This document shows, in pieces, positions 50,558 through 60,559 of a stretch of 64,000 nt of DNA. The translations under genes and the position numbers were made by a program. The stretch comes from Palsa-461 sp036844945 (GTDB taxonomy: Bacteria > Actinomycetota > Acidimicrobiia > Acidimicrobiales > RAAP-2). Below the pieces are notes generated by a model, which made no database searches, had not been told where the DNA came from, and saw only the letters and a program-made list of their open reading frames with translations. The stretch is taken from the NCBI GenBank assembly GCA_036844945.1, contig DAIUEV010000003.1, positions 51,764-115,763 on the forward strand. The letters are read 5' to 3'. Numbering within the stretch: position 1 is the stretch's first letter; the number at the start of each line of letters is the position of its first letter.

Positions 50558-53437
50558 TCAATGGCCCGCTACGCGATTTCTTCCTTCGACACTCCTGCGG
50601 GTGGCCGCTCCTGACGACGGAGTGACCTGGGCGATCGCGTCGAGGGCATATGCGACCGCTCGGTCGTAGCCCATTGCCTCCCCCTCGGCCCGCAGGGTCC
50701 CGAGGCGGGCCTCGCCAAGGGTGTCATGGAGCGCCTGGGTCGTCGACTGGTTGAGCTCCGTGAGGAACCCGGTGGTCGTGTGAGGGCCGCCGGCTTGACG
50801 GGGGGTCGGTCCTGGCGACCCCGGAACGTGGGCCGACGAGTCGACCGCCGCGATGGACGCGGCGGCCAGCCGTTCGGCGGCCCCTTTGACCACGGCCGCT
50901 GCTTCGGCGGCGTTGGGAAGAAGCGCCCGCGCGACCAGATTCAAGATAGTGCAGAGGAGGACCCGGTTGCCGACCCAGTGGAGGTGCCGGATGGAGGGGG
51001 CTGCGAGCTCGAGGACCTGTTCCCAATCCTCGAGGCGGGCGCTGACCACCACGGCGCGGGCGAGCTCCACCCAGGCCTCGTAGTCGAGGGAGGCCCGCAG
51101 CTCCCGGCTCTCCCGCAAGAGCGCCCTCGCCCGCTCGGGGTCGCGCGATGCGAGCGCACCGGCCAGCGCGGTGAGGTTCAACGCGACCGCAGTTGGCATT
51201 CCGATCTGGCGGGCCAGCGCCAGCCCCTCGGTGGCCAGCAGGATTGCCGGCTCGACACGGCCGGCCGTCGTGTGCGCGTCCGATGCCGACCCGAGAAGCG
51301 CCGCGGCCACGCCCAGCTGGCCGCCCGCCCGGGCCAGCTGGGCCGCCCTCTCGAAGTGGGTGGCCGACTCGTCGTGCGCACCGACCGTTCGAGCGCCGAT
51401 TCCGCGGGCCACCGACACGGTCATTTCGACGTGATCGGGGTCCGAGCCCCTCCGTTTCAGGACCGCGAGGGCCTCCTCGCAGCGCGTCTCGGTCAGATCC
51501 GAGTCGCCCTGTTCTGCCGCCCGGTAGGCGATCGTGGCCAGCGCGTACGGGTAGAGGCGATGCTCTGGCGCCCCGGTGAGTTCGAGGACCGGTTCGACCG
51601 GGAGGCGCAGCACGTAGCCGACCTGGAACGCCGACGGCGTGTGGAACAGGAGTCGCAAGGCCAGGTCGACGTTGTCGGTCGCGATCGCGTGGTTCATCGC
51701 GGCCAGCAGGTTCTCGGACTCCGAGCTGAGGCGCCTACCCACCTCGATCTGGTGAGAACCGGTGAGGTCGGCTGACACGACTCGGGCCAGCTCGACGTAG
51801 CACTCGGCGTGGCGCGCCCGCAGGGCAACGGTTTCGCCGTTCTCGGCGAGGCGTTCCTCCCCGTACTCGCGGATGGTCTCCAAGAGCCGGTACCGGGTCT
51901 CCGGGCCGGCTCGCTCGGCCACGACCAACGACTTGGCCACCAGAGCGCGCAGGAGCCCGAACAGCGCACTTCGTTCAACCACGCCATCGGCGCAGGTCGT
52001 CTCGGCACCGTCGCGCGTGCACCCGCCGGCGAACACCGACAGCCTGGCCAGCAGCCGCCGTTCGGGTTCCGAGCACAGCTCGTAGGACCAGTCGATGGCG
52101 GCCCGCAACGTCTGGTGGCGCTGCACCGCCCGGCGCCGGCCGCCGGCCAGCGTGTCGAACCGCCGGTCGAGCCCGCGGGCCAGCTCGGCCAGGTTCATCG
52201 CGCCGGTCTGGGCCGCCGCGAGCTCGATCGCGAGGGGCACCCCGTCGAGACGCCGACAGACCTGGGCCACCGCTCCGGCGTTCTCCGCGGTCAGGACGAA
52301 GTCGGCATCGACGCTCTGGGCCCGCTCGACGAACAGGGACACGGCGTCGCTCTGGGCCAACGTGTCGAGATCGGCGTCGGGGGCCGGAGCACCGAGGGAC
52401 GGCACCGCGAACATGCGCTCCCCGTCGAGGGCCAGACCCTCCCGGCTGGTCGCCAGGACGACCAGTCCCGGGCACGACTGCACCAACAGCTCGACCAGCT
52501 CAGCCGCCGGCTCGAGCAGATGTTCGCAGTTGTCGACCAACAACAGCAGCTTCTTGGTCCGCAGGAACTCGACCAGCATCCGCTCGAGGCGCTGGTCGGG
52601 CCCTGGGTTCAGCCCGAAGACGGACGCGAACGCGCTAAGCACCCCGTCGGGATCACGCACCGGGGCCAGTTCGACTATCCACGCGCCCTCCGGGAAGCGG
52701 GGGAGCACATCGGCCGCGACCTGCAGGGCCAGACGCGTCTTGCCGACCCCGCCCATGCCGGTCAGTGTCACCGCCCGTTCCTCCTGCAACGCGGCTGCGA
52801 TGCGGGAGAGCTCGCGAGTGCGGCCGATGAACGAGCTCACCTGCAGCGGCAGGTTGCCGGGATACGCGTTGAGCGAGCGAAGCGGCGGGAAGGTTGCCCG
52901 GAGCTTGGGATGGCGCACCTCGAACACCCGGAGCGGTTCGGAGAGGTCTCGCAACCGGTGCTCGCCCTGGTCAATCAGTTCGATTGCTTCCGGCAGGCCC
53001 TTGCGCACGAGGGCTGCCGTCGCACCAGACAACAAGACCTGCCCGCCGTGGCCGATCGCCATTAGGCGAGCGCAGCGGTTCAAGGGTTGGTTGAGGTAGT
53101 GCCCGTCGACGAGCACGCCCTCCCCGGTGTGGATCCCCATGCGGGCCCGGAGTGGTCCGACGGCCAGTGGCCACGCCTCGGCGGCCAGACCCAGCTGGGC
53201 CTGAACCGCCGCCCGGACGACGTTCGCGGGCGAGGCGAATGCAGCCGCCATACCGTCGCCCATGTTGGAGAACACGACCCCGCCACAGGTCGCGATGGCG
53301 CCCTCCACGATGGCGTCGTGACGCGCCAAGGCCACCTGCATGGCCTCGGGGTGCTCCTCCCACAGCCGGGTCGAGCCCTCGAGGTCGGTGAAGAGGAAGG
53401 TGACGATCCCCGAGGGCAGCTCAGCCATCGCCTCCAT
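50558..53437 (-). CDS. Cyclase-STAND ATPase regulator (class III cyclase, NB-ARC, TPR-like)
   Basis: A 959-residue signalling protein. Residues ~5-180 are a class III cyclase domain (VTFLFTDLEGSTRLW, VFSNMGDGMAAAF, RMGIHTGEG). Residues ~225-520 are a STAND NTPase with Walker A GMGGVGKTRLAL, Walker B LLLLVDNCEH and sensor ATSREGL. Residues ~520-930 are alpha-helical TPR-like repeats. No LuxR-type DNA-binding domain is evident at the C-terminus. It probably couples a peptide or protein ligand to signalling. ATG 53437 lies directly after GGGAGGAAG; ATG 53428 is an alternative. Confidence 0.9.
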   Translation of the reverse strand: MEAMAELPSGIVTFLFTDLEGSTRLWEEHPEAMQVALARHDAIVEGAIATCGGVVFSNMGDGMAAAFASPANVVRAAVQAQLGLAAEAWPLAVGPLRARMGIHTGEGVLVDGHYLNQPLNRCARLMAIGHGGQVLLSGATAALVRKGLPEAIELIDQGEHRLRDLSEPLRVFEVRHPKLRATFPPLRSLNAYPGNLPLQVSSFIGRTRELSRIAAALQEERAVTLTGMGGVGKTRLALQVAADVLPRFPEGAWIVELAPVRDPDGVLSAFASVFGLNPGPDQRLERMLVEFLRTKKLLLLVDNCEHLLEPAAELVELLVQSCPGLVVLATSREGLALDGERMFAVPSLGAPAPDADLDTLAQSDAVSLFVERAQSVDADFVLTAENAGAVAQVCRRLDGVPLAIELAAAQTGAMNLAELARGLDRRFDTLAGGRRRAVQRHQTLRAAIDWSYELCSEPERRLLARLSVFAGGCTRDGAETTCADGVVERSALFGLLRALVAKSLVVAERAGPETRYRLLETIREYGEERLAENGETVALRARHAECYVELARVVSADLTGSHQIEVGRRLSSESENLLAAMNHAIATDNVDLALRLLFHTPSAFQVGYVLRLPVEPVLELTGAPEHRLYPYALATIAYRAAEQGDSDLTETRCEEALAVLKRRGSDPDHVEMTVSVARGIGARTVGAHDESATHFERAAQLARAGGQLGVAAALLGSASDAHTTAGRVEPAILLATEGLALARQIGMPTAVALNLTALAGALASRDPERARALLRESRELRASLDYEAWVELARAVVVSARLEDWEQVLELAAPSIRHLHWVGNRVLLCTILNLVARALLPNAAEAAAVVKGAAERLAAASIAAVDSSAHVPGSPGPTPRQAGGPHTTTGFLTELNQSTTQALHDTLGEARLGTLRAEGEAMGYDRAVAYALDAIAQVTPSSGAATRRSVEGRNRVAGH

Positions 53438-53581
53438 CTTCCTCCCTGGGCTTGCCTGCAAGAAGTAAACCAGCCGAACCGGAACCCAGCCGCGGTCCCT
53501 TGTTCCGTCCGTGCCCGTCAAAGGGGTCGCAACCGCGGAGCGCCGACTGGCACGCCCGCCGCGAGGGCCTGGACGAGCCGT

Positions 53582-54037
53582 CTAGGCCGACTCGGCCGCC
53601 GCCGCGAGGCCACGGGCGAAACGATGCAGCATCCGCCGGAGGAGGCGCTGCATCAGCCATCCGGTCCCCGGCACCAGGGCCACCACGACACCCGTCCACT
53701 CGATGCGCGTGGCCGGCGCCCGGTCGGCCGGGCCCTCGAGCTCGACCAGGCGGACATCGCCACGGTAGGAGCGCACCGGTTGCCCGCTCACCATCTGGTA
53801 ACCGTGATGAAAGGGCGGTTCGGCCACCACGATCTCCTCTCGCACCATGAACGGCGGGCGGCCGAGGCAGCGGACGCCACCGGCCCCGTCGGGGCGAGGC
53901 ATCACCTCCCACCGGGCCCGGGTGATCAGTGGCCCGGCCCAGCCGGTCCACGACGGCGCGTCGGCGAGGAGCCGGTACACGGTCCCGGGTGGGGCGGCGC
54001 TGGTCGCATGCACCGAGAAATGGCGCGGAGTCGGCAT
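53582..54037 (-). CDS. SRPBCC (polyketide cyclase/dehydrase-like) protein
   Basis: A 151-residue START-like protein. FSVHATSAAPPGTVYRLLADAPSWTGWAG is the typical opening, with later GVRCLGRPPFMVREEIV and a C-terminal amphipathic helix (LMQRLLRRMLHRFARGLA). It begins 19 bp after the stop of the GMC-hydrolase gene and so is probably the third gene of that operon. Members bind sterols, polyketides or lipids, which fits the sterol-oxidase-like neighbour. Confidence 0.82.
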   Translation of the reverse strand: MPTPRHFSVHATSAAPPGTVYRLLADAPSWTGWAGPLITRARWEVMPRPDGAGGVRCLGRPPFMVREEIVVAEPPFHHGYQMVSGQPVRSYRGDVRLVELEGPADRAPATRIEWTGVVVALVPGTGWLMQRLLRRMLHRFARGLAAAAESA

Positions 54038-54056
54038 CCCTCGGACTTCCGGCCGA

Positions 54057-57000
54057 TCAGGCGTTCACGCGCTCGAGGTGGTCGAGCACGACGGGAAACG
54101 CGTCGCGGGCCGCCTCGGCGCCGATGAAGACGTCCTGGTGGCCGTACCCCTCGATGACGACCCGACGGAAAAGATCGCCCCCGAGCTGATCGACCAACAT
54201 TGAATAGGTGCGCTCGGTCGAAACGGGCACCCAGACCCGGTTCTCGCTTCCCGACACGAGCGTGACGGGCCGCCGAAGCCGCTCGAGGTTGGGGAGGTAG
54301 CTGTCGGCGCCGTCAGCGGTGACCAGCCTCTCCGCTCGGGCCATCCGGGAGAGGTGGACCATCATCGTCATGTCGGTGGGCCCGAAGAGCTCGTGCATCG
54401 TGGCGTGCGTGAGCTCGCTCATATTGGGGTGGTGCACGGCCACGCCGTAGATGAAGGACAGGCGACGGCAGACCGCCTGGTCACACCGCTCGCCCTTTGG
54501 GATCGGGTAGACCCGCAGAGCGAGATCCATCGCGCGAGCTCCGTTGGACTCGTCAGTGAAGGAATCCGATGTAAGCATGCCCACCCCGAGCCGACGGATC
54601 AGCTCTCCCAGATGGAGCCCGACCTTGATCCTCGTGATCGCCGGCCCGATCGGGTGCAGACCTACAGAGGAACAAAGCAGGGAGGTCGGTTCCACCGTTC
54701 CTCCCAACGTGGCCATCATCCAGGTGAGGCTGCCGACGCAGTGAGCGATCACGTGGAGGTCGGGCCGACCGGTGTGCTGGCGGACCGCCGCCTCGGCGGC
54801 GGGGTGATCGTGGCGGGCCACGGTGTCCGCGTTGAACTGGCTGTAGGCGGACGGCAGGAGGGTGGAGGCCCGCCACTCCTGGAGCCACACGTCGAAACCC
54901 TGCTGGACCAGGCGCTCGACCAGGTTGACCTCGACGGTGTCCAGCATGAACGTCAGAGGGTTGGCCCCCATCCCGTGCACCAACAGCACGGGTCCCCGGC
55001 TGCCACCCCGGTATCGAGAGAGCCGGAGAGCAACGCCGTCGTCGGTGAGGTACTCCAACTGCTGGCGCGCCGGCAGGTCGAGCGGGCGTCGGCGGCGGGG
55101 CGGCGCATGCCGGTTGAACCGCGTCGCTCGGTGGACCACCGACCCGTAGTCGTCGTAGAGCCGGCCAGCGAACGCCCGCCCGAATCGGGCCTCCAGTTCG
55201 AGCCGCTCGAGCTCACTCGACGGCCCGGTTACCGCCATCGTGCGCAACTGGGTGACGAAGTCCTTCGGCTCGATCCGGAGCACCCCGCGCCCGATCACCG
55301 CGCCACCTGCGTCCTCTTGGCGGAGGGTCACGTACAAGGTGGTGGTGGCCGGCCACACGTCGGACAGGTCACCGGGGGCCAACGCCTTGAACCCCGAGAA
55401 GTGGAACCGACGCCCATCGGAGGCCGTCAGGGGGAGGCGGTACCACATGTGCTCGACCGCGGTGTCGGCCCGATCGTCCGCCACCAACAGCTGGAAGGTG
55501 CCGCCGTCCGCCATGAGCGGATCGCTCGAGAGCGCCGGTGCCTCCACTGTGCCGGTGGCGGCCATCGGGCGGGCAAGATCGGCGATCACGGCGGGCAGGT
55601 CCTCCGTCGAGAGCGTCAGCTCGAAGGCCAAGGTGGACCCCGTCGCAACACCCGCGTCCGCTGCTCGCTCGTACTCCGCAGGGTCGCCGGCGTCAGGGGC
55701 GGCACTGGGCGCCCAGTTGCCGGCCATCCGCTCGGTGAAGCGAAGGCCGGGTACTCCCGCGGGTGCGGTCGGGAGATCGTCGGGCGGTGGGCGGCGGCGG
55801 CCCGGCGTCTCATCGATCGCCCACCCCTTCGCCGTCGCCAACGCCGCCACAGCCCGCTCGGTCAACGCCGAGATGGTGAGCAACGGGTTGACGCCCAGGG
55901 GCCGAGGGATCACCGAGCCATCCCACACCACCAAGCCGTCGTGCACCGCGTCGCCGGTCGAGCCGGCGAAGACCCGCCCCCGGTCGTCCACCACCCCGTG
56001 CTCGGCCCGGTCGGCCATGACACAACCGCCCAAGGGATGCACGGTGATGAGGTCGTGCCCGAGCGCGCCGGACCACACCGGGTTGCGAAGGAAGGTGCCG
56101 CCGTTCGCCGAGGCGGCCGTGCCGACGACCCGGTTGGCCAGCTCGTAGTACGCGCCGGTGCCGGCCCCGGGCCAGGTCACCCGCACCCGGTCACCATCGA
56201 GCACGAGCTCGCCCTCGTCGTCGTCGTTGCCCATTGCCAGCAGTGTCTGCAGGTGCGCGGTCAGGCCGTGTCGGCCGCCGGTGAACAGGGCCACCAACGC
56301 GGCGAGCGGGCCGCCCCCGTGGAGCCGTCGTCGGGCCCAGTCGGGGGCTTCCTGGCCCAGCAGCCCGAGGGGCAGGAGGTCCGCCACCGGCCCCGGCACC
56401 ACCGCATCCTCGATGATGACCCCCTCGTCCAAGGGCCGACCCGATCGCCCGTCGATGAAGGCGGTGATGCAGGGCCCGGCGGGGTGCTCCGGGTCCGGGC
56501 GCCGGTGACCGGCGCCGACCGCGCGCACCGACCGGCCCTTTCGGTAGGAGAAGCCCAGGACGTCGCCGTTGCCGGTGAAGTGTTGACCCAGCTGGCTCGA
56601 CACCGCGAGGCCGTGCGCGCGCGATTGGAAGAGCACCCTGGCCGTGCCCAGGGTCCCCGCGGCGAGTACGACAGTGTCCGCCGCGATGGCCAGGGGTGGT
56701 GCGTCGAAACGGTCCCGACCGATCCCGAGCGGCTGCGCACGCACGACCCAACCGATCGGTGCGTCGGGGGTGGTCGGGACCTCTCGTTCCACCCACCGCA
56801 CGTCGACCTCGCTGAATATCTCGGCGTCGTGGGCGACCGCGTCGGGGAGGTAGTTCATGAGCAGCGTGTTCTTGGCGCCGTAGTTGCAGCCGGTGACGCA
56901 ATCCCCGCAACCCGTGCAGGCCTCCTGGTGGATCCCGGCGGCATTGGGACCGGCACGGAAGGTGACGTTGATTGGTACGAGCGAGAACGGTGTCCCGCCA

Positions 57001-57497
57001 GCGGCCTGGCGTAACGCTTCCACCTTGGCGAGCGGGGGGTACGACTGCGGGTAGGTGGTTGGCGTGAGCATCGCCTTGGCTCGTTCGAAGCCGGCGTCGA
57101 GCCCGGTCCGGTCGGCCCGTAGGGCGCGGGGCCATCGTTCGTCCTCGAAGATCCGGGGGTCAGGCCGCAGCGCCACATTGGCGTTGACGAGCGAGGTGCC
57201 ACCCAGCCCACACCCGGAGAACACATTCATCTCGCCGCCGACGTGGAGCCAGTACAGACCACGCGGGTCACCGGTGTTCCCGAGGGGGCTGGAGGTCTGG
57301 AAATGCCGGGCCGCGGCCCCCATGGTCGCCGGGTACTCACCCGGAAGCATCTCGCGACCTCGCTCGAGAAGAGCGACCTTTATGCCGGTTCGGGCGAGTC
57401 GGCAGGCCGCGATGCTCCCGCCGTACCCGGATCCCACCACCACGACGTCGTAGCGAGGCCGGAGCTTGGTCAAGGGCAGGGAGAGCCGATCCATCAC
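54057..57497 (-). CDS. GMC oxidoreductase - [4Fe-4S] - alpha/beta hydrolase fusion (cholesterol-oxidase-like)
   Basis: A 1146-residue fusion. Residues 1-560 are a GMC flavoprotein: GSGYGG at 22-27 binds FAD, and HPLGGCVMADR and GVNPLLTISALTERA close the fold as in cholesterol oxidase. Inserted in it, Cys194, Cys197, Cys200 and Cys204 (CTGCGDCVTGC) give the CX2CX2CX3C pattern of a ferredoxin-type [4Fe-4S] cluster. Residues ~590-800 form a region I do not recognise. From ~850 there is an alpha/beta hydrolase with LLVHGMGANP and AHCVGS, where Cys920 takes the nucleophile position, and GYGHQDVF supplies His. The ATG overlaps the upstream phosphoesterase stop by 4 bp. No signal peptide. Confidence 0.88.
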   Translation of the reverse strand: MMDRLSLPLTKLRPRYDVVVVGSGYGGSIAACRLARTGIKVALLERGREMLPGEYPATMGAAARHFQTSSPLGNTGDPRGLYWLHVGGEMNVFSGCGLGGTSLVNANVALRPDPRIFEDERWPRALRADRTGLDAGFERAKAMLTPTTYPQSYPPLAKVEALRQAAGGTPFSLVPINVTFRAGPNAAGIHQEACTGCGDCVTGCNYGAKNTLLMNYLPDAVAHDAEIFSEVDVRWVEREVPTTPDAPIGWVVRAQPLGIGRDRFDAPPLAIAADTVVLAAGTLGTARVLFQSRAHGLAVSSQLGQHFTGNGDVLGFSYRKGRSVRAVGAGHRRPDPEHPAGPCITAFIDGRSGRPLDEGVIIEDAVVPGPVADLLPLGLLGQEAPDWARRRLHGGGPLAALVALFTGGRHGLTAHLQTLLAMGNDDDEGELVLDGDRVRVTWPGAGTGAYYELANRVVGTAASANGGTFLRNPVWSGALGHDLITVHPLGGCVMADRAEHGVVDDRGRVFAGSTGDAVHDGLVVWDGSVIPRPLGVNPLLTISALTERAVAALATAKGWAIDETPGRRRPPPDDLPTAPAGVPGLRFTERMAGNWAPSAAPDAGDPAEYERAADAGVATGSTLAFELTLSTEDLPAVIADLARPMAATGTVEAPALSSDPLMADGGTFQLLVADDRADTAVEHMWYRLPLTASDGRRFHFSGFKALAPGDLSDVWPATTTLYVTLRQEDAGGAVIGRGVLRIEPKDFVTQLRTMAVTGPSSELERLELEARFGRAFAGRLYDDYGSVVHRATRFNRHAPPRRRRPLDLPARQQLEYLTDDGVALRLSRYRGGSRGPVLLVHGMGANPLTFMLDTVEVNLVERLVQQGFDVWLQEWRASTLLPSAYSQFNADTVARHDHPAAEAAVRQHTGRPDLHVIAHCVGSLTWMMATLGGTVEPTSLLCSSVGLHPIGPAITRIKVGLHLGELIRRLGVGMLTSDSFTDESNGARAMDLALRVYPIPKGERCDQAVCRRLSFIYGVAVHHPNMSELTHATMHELFGPTDMTMMVHLSRMARAERLVTADGADSYLPNLERLRRPVTLVSGSENRVWVPVSTERTYSMLVDQLGGDLFRRVVIEGYGHQDVFIGAEAARDAFPVVLDHLERVNA

Positions 57498-59038
57498 CGC
57501 TCTCCATCAGAGGTCGCCGGAGCCTGCACCGGATCAGGTGTGCTGGTCGGCGTCTCAACTGTCGCCGTTGTGGGCGGGTCGGTCCTGGCGCCGCGACGCC
57601 AACGGTGTCGCCGGTTCTTGTCGCCGAGGAGGACGGTCTCGGCTTGGAGGCGGTCTTCGAGCTGACCTCGCCGGGCCCGTTCGGTGGTGGTGGCCGCCTC
57701 GGCCAGGGCCCTCCAGGGATCACGCGATGGGTCGATGCGAGCCCGGAGGTCGGCGACCAGCGCGTTGTCCGGGTCGTGAGGCGGACCTTCAACTTCGACG
57801 TCGTGACCGAGGTCGGCACCCTGGGTGTAGCAGCGCAACGAGGCGATGTTGAGGTCCTCGTCGATCAGGATTACCGAGGCCCCCTTGTTCGATTGGGCGT
57901 CTGGGGTGTCGACCACCCATCCGCCGGTGTTGATCACCGGCACGGGACCGGCGAGGCCGGTGGGCTGCCGGAGGTCGGCGAATGGCTTGTGGGTGTGCCC
58001 GAACACGAACGCCACCTCGACGGGAACTCCGATCTCCTGGGCAACCTGCGTGGCCACCGGCCCGGACAGGAACGAGTTCAGGCCGGTCTGCGCGTTTGGG
58101 CTCAGCACCTCGGGCTGGTGCCGCTCACGCCGCAGCGACCCGCTGACTGCATGGGCCAGGCTCTCTTCGGCCAGGAGGCCCTCGACGTGGTTGCGTATTC
58201 GCGAGCCCGGACGATCGGCGATGGCCCGCCCGATTGCCTCGATCTCAACGTGGATCGCCGACTCGCTCTGCAGCGACTCGTACATGTCTCGGACCCATCC
58301 AGACATGTCACCGCTGTCTCCCATGGACGACCAGAAGAAGTCGATCCAGGCACCGTTCTCGGCCTCGAGGTGGTGCACCGGGGGAAGGCCCTGCTGGCGC
58401 CGTTGGAAGATGTCGCCGAGCACCGATACGGCTCGGTAGAGCGGCTCGATGAAGTGGCCATGGGAAAGCACCACAGCTCGCTGTCCCGAGGTGGTCACCA
58501 GGCCGAGGTTGGGGTAACTCTGCTCGACCGTGACCGCCGTCGTCGGATCGGCCCGGGCCGCCAACAGCTCGATGAAGCGATCCCGCACCGGAAGGGTCTC
58601 GTTGCTCGGGAGCAGGTGGGTGGCGTGCGCCTCTGGCGCCAACGGCTGCGTGCTCGGGGTCTGTTGGATGTACTCGAGGTAGCGGCTGCTCCGCGCGCGG
58701 GTCCAGAGGTGATGGTCATGGTTCCCCGGCACGAATCGGATCGCGGGCGCCACCGCGGCTCCTGCCGCCCCCGGGCGAAGGGCGGAGACGAACTGGGCGA
58801 AGCTGGTCGACGCGTCCTCGGGAGAGCCGAGCGCCATCTCGAATAGGTCCCCCAACACGAGCAGCTGCGGTGGGTCGTGACCCTGGCTGAGGGTCCGCAA
58901 TCCATCGCACAGCGCCACCAACACCGGAGAGACGAACGCCGGGTCGACGCGTTCGCCGTCCGGAGCAACCGGCGTGAGGACGCTGTTCAGCGCGCCGAGA
59001 TGCAGGTCCGAAACGCAGACCCACCTGATCCGGGCCAC
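57494..59038 (-). CDS. Metallophosphoesterase (calcineurin-like)
   Basis: A 514-residue binuclear metallophosphoesterase. SDLHLG, VLGDLFE, PGNHDHH, LSHGHF and VFGHTHKPF are the five canonical metal-binding blocks. A long helical insertion separates the third and last blocks, and the C-terminal ~90 residues are low-complexity. GTG 59038 is chosen because the conserved fold starts 6 residues later; the frame is open further upstream, but that sequence is Arg/Gly-rich and unlike the family. It leads the operon with the GMC-hydrolase fusion and the SRPBCC gene. Substrate unknown. Confidence 0.87.
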   Translation of the reverse strand: MARIRWVCVSDLHLGALNSVLTPVAPDGERVDPAFVSPVLVALCDGLRTLSQGHDPPQLLVLGDLFEMALGSPEDASTSFAQFVSALRPGAAGAAVAPAIRFVPGNHDHHLWTRARSSRYLEYIQQTPSTQPLAPEAHATHLLPSNETLPVRDRFIELLAARADPTTAVTVEQSYPNLGLVTTSGQRAVVLSHGHFIEPLYRAVSVLGDIFQRRQQGLPPVHHLEAENGAWIDFFWSSMGDSGDMSGWVRDMYESLQSESAIHVEIEAIGRAIADRPGSRIRNHVEGLLAEESLAHAVSGSLRRERHQPEVLSPNAQTGLNSFLSGPVATQVAQEIGVPVEVAFVFGHTHKPFADLRQPTGLAGPVPVINTGGWVVDTPDAQSNKGASVILIDEDLNIASLRCYTQGADLGHDVEVEGPPHDPDNALVADLRARIDPSRDPWRALAEAATTTERARRGQLEDRLQAETVLLGDKNRRHRWRRGARTDPPTTATVETPTSTPDPVQAPATSDGER

Positions 59039-59647
59039 CGTCAGGCGCCCGGGACCAACGCGGGCCGCTTGGGGTCGGAGCAGCGTGGCGGGACCGGCAG
59101 GGCCGGTTGGCCGCACCGGGCCGATGAGCGCCCCTCGAAGGCGCCCTCGAGCGCAGCATCTCTGTGCCCGTCGACCAACCGCTCCAACATGGCTGTCTCC
59201 TGATCCCGCGCCCGGTCGGCAAACGTTACTCTCGAGGACCCGAGATGATCTCGCCCGCGCCACCCCGGTCGAACAGATCGGACAACCCGCGACGATCAAA
59301 CGGGTGGGACACAGGTGCCGGAGCCACTGTCGCCCAAGAGCCGAAGCTGAAGCCGGGCTGAGGAGTGGGACACGGGTGCCGGAGCCACAGTGGGACAGAC
59401 GAGCCGGACTCTTTCAGTTGTCGTTTGGACAACGCGGTGGGAGCCGAAGCACAGGCGCCCTCAACCGAGCGGGTCGTGTCCTCCCGTCATCGGGTAAGTG
59501 CCCACCGGGCCCTGACGCCCCGTCCTAACGGCACGAGTGTGGAGTGAGCCTCGAGCGGTCGGTCTGCATCCTTCTCTTGGCGTTCGGCCACCGTTCAGCG
59601 GCCATAATGTCGCTGACTGACCGAACGGCCAAGGGATTGGAAACAAC
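59039..59647. other. Non-coding region with a 61-bp-period direct repeat
   Basis: About 600 bp between the phosphoesterase start and the ferritin-like gene. GTGGGACACAGGTGCCGGAG at 59304-59323, extending to 59330, recurs at 59365-59391 with two differences over 27 bp; a third partial GTGGGACAG follows at 59391. I see no gene. Confidence 0.6.
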
Positions 59648-60160
59648 ATGACCAGCATGACTGACCAGTCGTGGAGAGGGCCATCGCCCTGGGAGCGGAA
59701 ACTGTGGGCCCATCTCACCGACCATGTGCAAGCGGAGCGTGGGCTCTTGGAGGAATACTCGGCGATAGCCGAAAAGTCTCCTTCAAAGGCATTTCGCTAC
59801 CTCGTCAACCTGCTCATCGAGGACGAGATTCGCCATCACCGGATCTTTACTGAGCTCGCGAAGTCCTTGGAGAGTGACGCGCTGCTCACCGGCGAAGAGC
59901 CGATCATTCCATATCCGGATTTTGAAAAGGCCGACCGCGCCGTGCTCCTTGAGGCCACGACACAACTCCTGCAGAAGGAGAAGGACGATGCCGCCGACCT
60001 CAAACGGCTCCAGCATGAACTGCGAGAGGGGAAGGTCACTTTGCTGTGGACCGTCCTGGTTGAATTGATGCAACGCGATACCGAAAAGCACATCGCGCTC
60101 CTTCGATTCGTGAAGAAGAGCTTGCCTAGAGGCGCCCGCCACACGAAATCCGTCCAATGA
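59648..60160 (+). CDS. Ferritin-like/rubrerythrin-type helical protein
   Basis: A 170-residue all-helical protein. HVQAERGLLEEYSAIAE, LIEDEIRHHRIF, and RDTEKHIALLRF give Glu and His residues spaced as in the diiron sites of ferritin-like four-helix bundles, although one ligand helix is poorly conserved. A role in iron or oxidative-stress handling is inferred. Purine-rich AAGGGATTGGAAAC precedes ATG 59648. The gene stands alone; a small hairpin (CTCTGG/CCAGAG at 60205-60221) follows it. Confidence 0.72.
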   Translation: MTSMTDQSWRGPSPWERKLWAHLTDHVQAERGLLEEYSAIAEKSPSKAFRYLVNLLIEDEIRHHRIFTELAKSLESDALLTGEEPIIPYPDFEKADRAVLLEATTQLLQKEKDDAADLKRLQHELREGKVTLLWTVLVELMQRDTEKHIALLRFVKKSLPRGARHTKSVQ

Positions 60161-60559
60161 TTTGGAAACCTGCCTGAGGGTTAACTAATAGGGAGGATTC
60201 TGCTCTCTGGAAGTCCCAGAGGCTCCCCTCCCTCCCTAGCCAAAGGGCTCGAAAAGGAGGAGGGTTTAGCCGGATTCCACCTGCGTTTCTCCAGACAGCA
60301 GATAGTTTCGGTAGCGTCGCTGACTTGTACCTGGTCGAACGCCGCTAAGTGCAGCGCTCATGCCCGACGGGTCGTAGGCCAACTGCTCAATCCAACAAAG
60401 CTAAGGGCCTGACTTTCTTCGGTCTGGCTGCTCTCGCGTCTCCACTCCTCCGGCTGATGTCCCCTGTGCCTCGTTGCGGGCGCTGCCGATCGGTGCCACC
60501 CACTCAAGGTGTAAGCGAGCCAGATCTCGGGGCTTCCCCCCTGGCGCGGTTGCTCCCGA
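60161..60559. other. Non-coding region with tRNA-like/tag repeat relic
   Basis: About 400 bp without a gene. 60346-60367 carries the tag beginning TAAGTGCAGCGCTCAT. It is followed at 60370-60409 by a degenerate match to the tRNA-Val 5' half (minus strand: anticodon loop, GTTGG, D arm and acceptor with several changes). A perfect 6-bp stem, CTCTGG-AAGTC-CCAGAG, at 60205-60221 may end the ferritin-like gene's transcript. Confidence 0.6.
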
